Below, piece after piece: positions 63,517 through 64,000 of a stretch of DNA of 64,000 nt (the stretch's first letter is position 1; every line of letters begins with the position of its first letter). The stretch spans positions 310,001 through 374,000 of the forward strand of contig NZ_JADNYK010000003.1 of NCBI RefSeq assembly GCF_017810075.1. The letters run 5' to 3'. This stretch comes from Pseudozobellia sp. WGM2 (GTDB lineage Bacteria > Bacteroidota > Bacteroidia > Flavobacteriales > Flavobacteriaceae). A model generated the notes under the pieces. That model was not told the DNA's origin. It ran no database searches and saw nothing but the letters and a program-made list of their open reading frames with translations. Made by a program: the position numbers and the translations under genes.

Positions 63517-64000
63517 ATGACCATGAAAATTTATAAAAGATATTATACGCAAAAGCTCTTTTTACTGACATTCGGATTAATGACCTTAATCGGCTGTGAA
63601 AAAGATATTTTAAATCAAATTCCCAAAGACTCCCTGACCGAAAGTTTGGTTTGGGAAGATGCACAAGGAGCTACTCAGTTCGTAAATTCGATGTATGGCA
63701 GTATGCCTTCTGGGTTCGATCGAAATTACGGGGGTTGGGCCAAAGGTTTGTATATACTTGATGGTACAACTGATGATGGTGAAGTAAGCATGGGGTGGAC
63801 CCATTCCAATCAATTGCAAAGCGCCGACTTTCTTCCTAGCAATGTGCCTTGGGGAGAAACCTGGGCAGATTACTATGGCCTGATCAGAAAAACCAATGTA
63901 GCCCTAGAAAACCTTGACAATCTCGAAGATGAAGAAACAAGAAACAGTTTAGTTTCGCAAGTGCATTTTCTAAGGGCATTCATGTATCATGAGTTATTAC
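63517..64000 (+). CDS. SusD-family lipoprotein (3' truncated by the window end)
   Basis: The frame is open to base 64000, with at least 161 codons. Starts at 63517 or 63523 are both possible (MTMKIYKR / MKIYKR). A lipoprotein signal ends in LIGC (lipid Cys25 from 63523), followed by EKDILNQIPKDSLTESLVWED, a usual SusD N-terminus, and WGETWADYYGLIRKTNVALENL with the helical QVHFLRAFMYHELL, equivalent to the Q-x-x-F-L-R-A motif. It pairs with the SusC gene 6 bp upstream. Confidence 0.93.
   Translation, partial: MTMKIYKRYYTQKLFLLTFGLMTLIGCEKDILNQIPKDSLTESLVWEDAQGATQFVNSMYGSMPSGFDRNYGGWAKGLYILDGTTDDGEVSMGWTHSNQLQSADFLPSNVPWGETWADYYGLIRKTNVALENLDNLEDEETRNSLVSQVHFLRAFMYHELL

Overview
The window is chromosomal DNA of a member of the Bacteroidota, almost certainly a marine Flavobacteriaceae bacterium (Zobellia/Maribacter/Arenibacter-like; the genus is an inference). 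The evidence is tandem SusC/SusD pairs, a hybrid two-component system (HTCS) regulator, many lipoproteins, S1 sulfatases, an S16 protein with a long acidic tail, few Shine-Dalgarno sites, and promoters of the Bacteroidota TTTG / TAnnTTTG type. No rRNA, tRNA, CRISPR array or insertion sequence was seen.

Layout. 1-2846: 3' part of an FG-GAP/ASPIC-UnbV surface protein. 3074-7705: xylose module, xylB-xylA on + facing a sodium/sugar symporter on -, with a shared hairpin terminator. 8082-15349: a vanadium-haloperoxidase/PAP2-type lipoprotein, a small beta-propeller lipoprotein, a very large surface protein (metallophosphatase, kinase-like segment, outer-membrane barrel), and an HD-domain protein fused to a Pycsar-type membrane effector domain. 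15427-31808: mostly housekeeping (trxA, dnaE with built-in exonuclease, rpsP-rimM, FUSC transporter, trmN6, glutaryl-CoA-dehydrogenase-like enzyme), with two sulfatases, a Tat-exported TIM-barrel protein and a CHRD/cupredoxin lipoprotein between them. 32159-34810: a two-gene molybdenum hydroxylase operon. 35138-36535: DUF1080 lipoprotein, a small membrane protein and a DUF2200 protein.

37065-55462 is a polysaccharide utilization locus (PUL): HTCS sensor/regulator, two SusC/SusD pairs, a DUF5627/DUF1735-like lipoprotein, an Ig-repeat/carbohydrate-binding lipoprotein and a GH5 endo-glucanase. The likely sequence is glycan cleavage at the surface by GH5, capture by SusD and the binding lipoproteins, import by SusC, and oligosaccharide sensing by the HTCS. 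Four helically phased CAAATG repeats sit just upstream of a candidate promoter for the first susC and are a good candidate HTCS operator. 55508-59835 holds a dinB-dnaE2 mutagenesis pair on -, with palindromes upstream. 60457-64000 starts a second PUL (susC, truncated susD).

The most novel signal is a pair of near-identical elements at about 32021-32138 and 34927-35041, in the same orientation and on either side of the molybdenum hydroxylase operon. Each has a -33 TTG, a 20-nt spacer, a TAnGTTTG -7 box, a roughly 80-nt transcribed region and a GNRA-capped intrinsic terminator. The spacers have diverged while promoter boxes, core and hairpin pairing are kept. This looks like a duplicated, undescribed small RNA gene.
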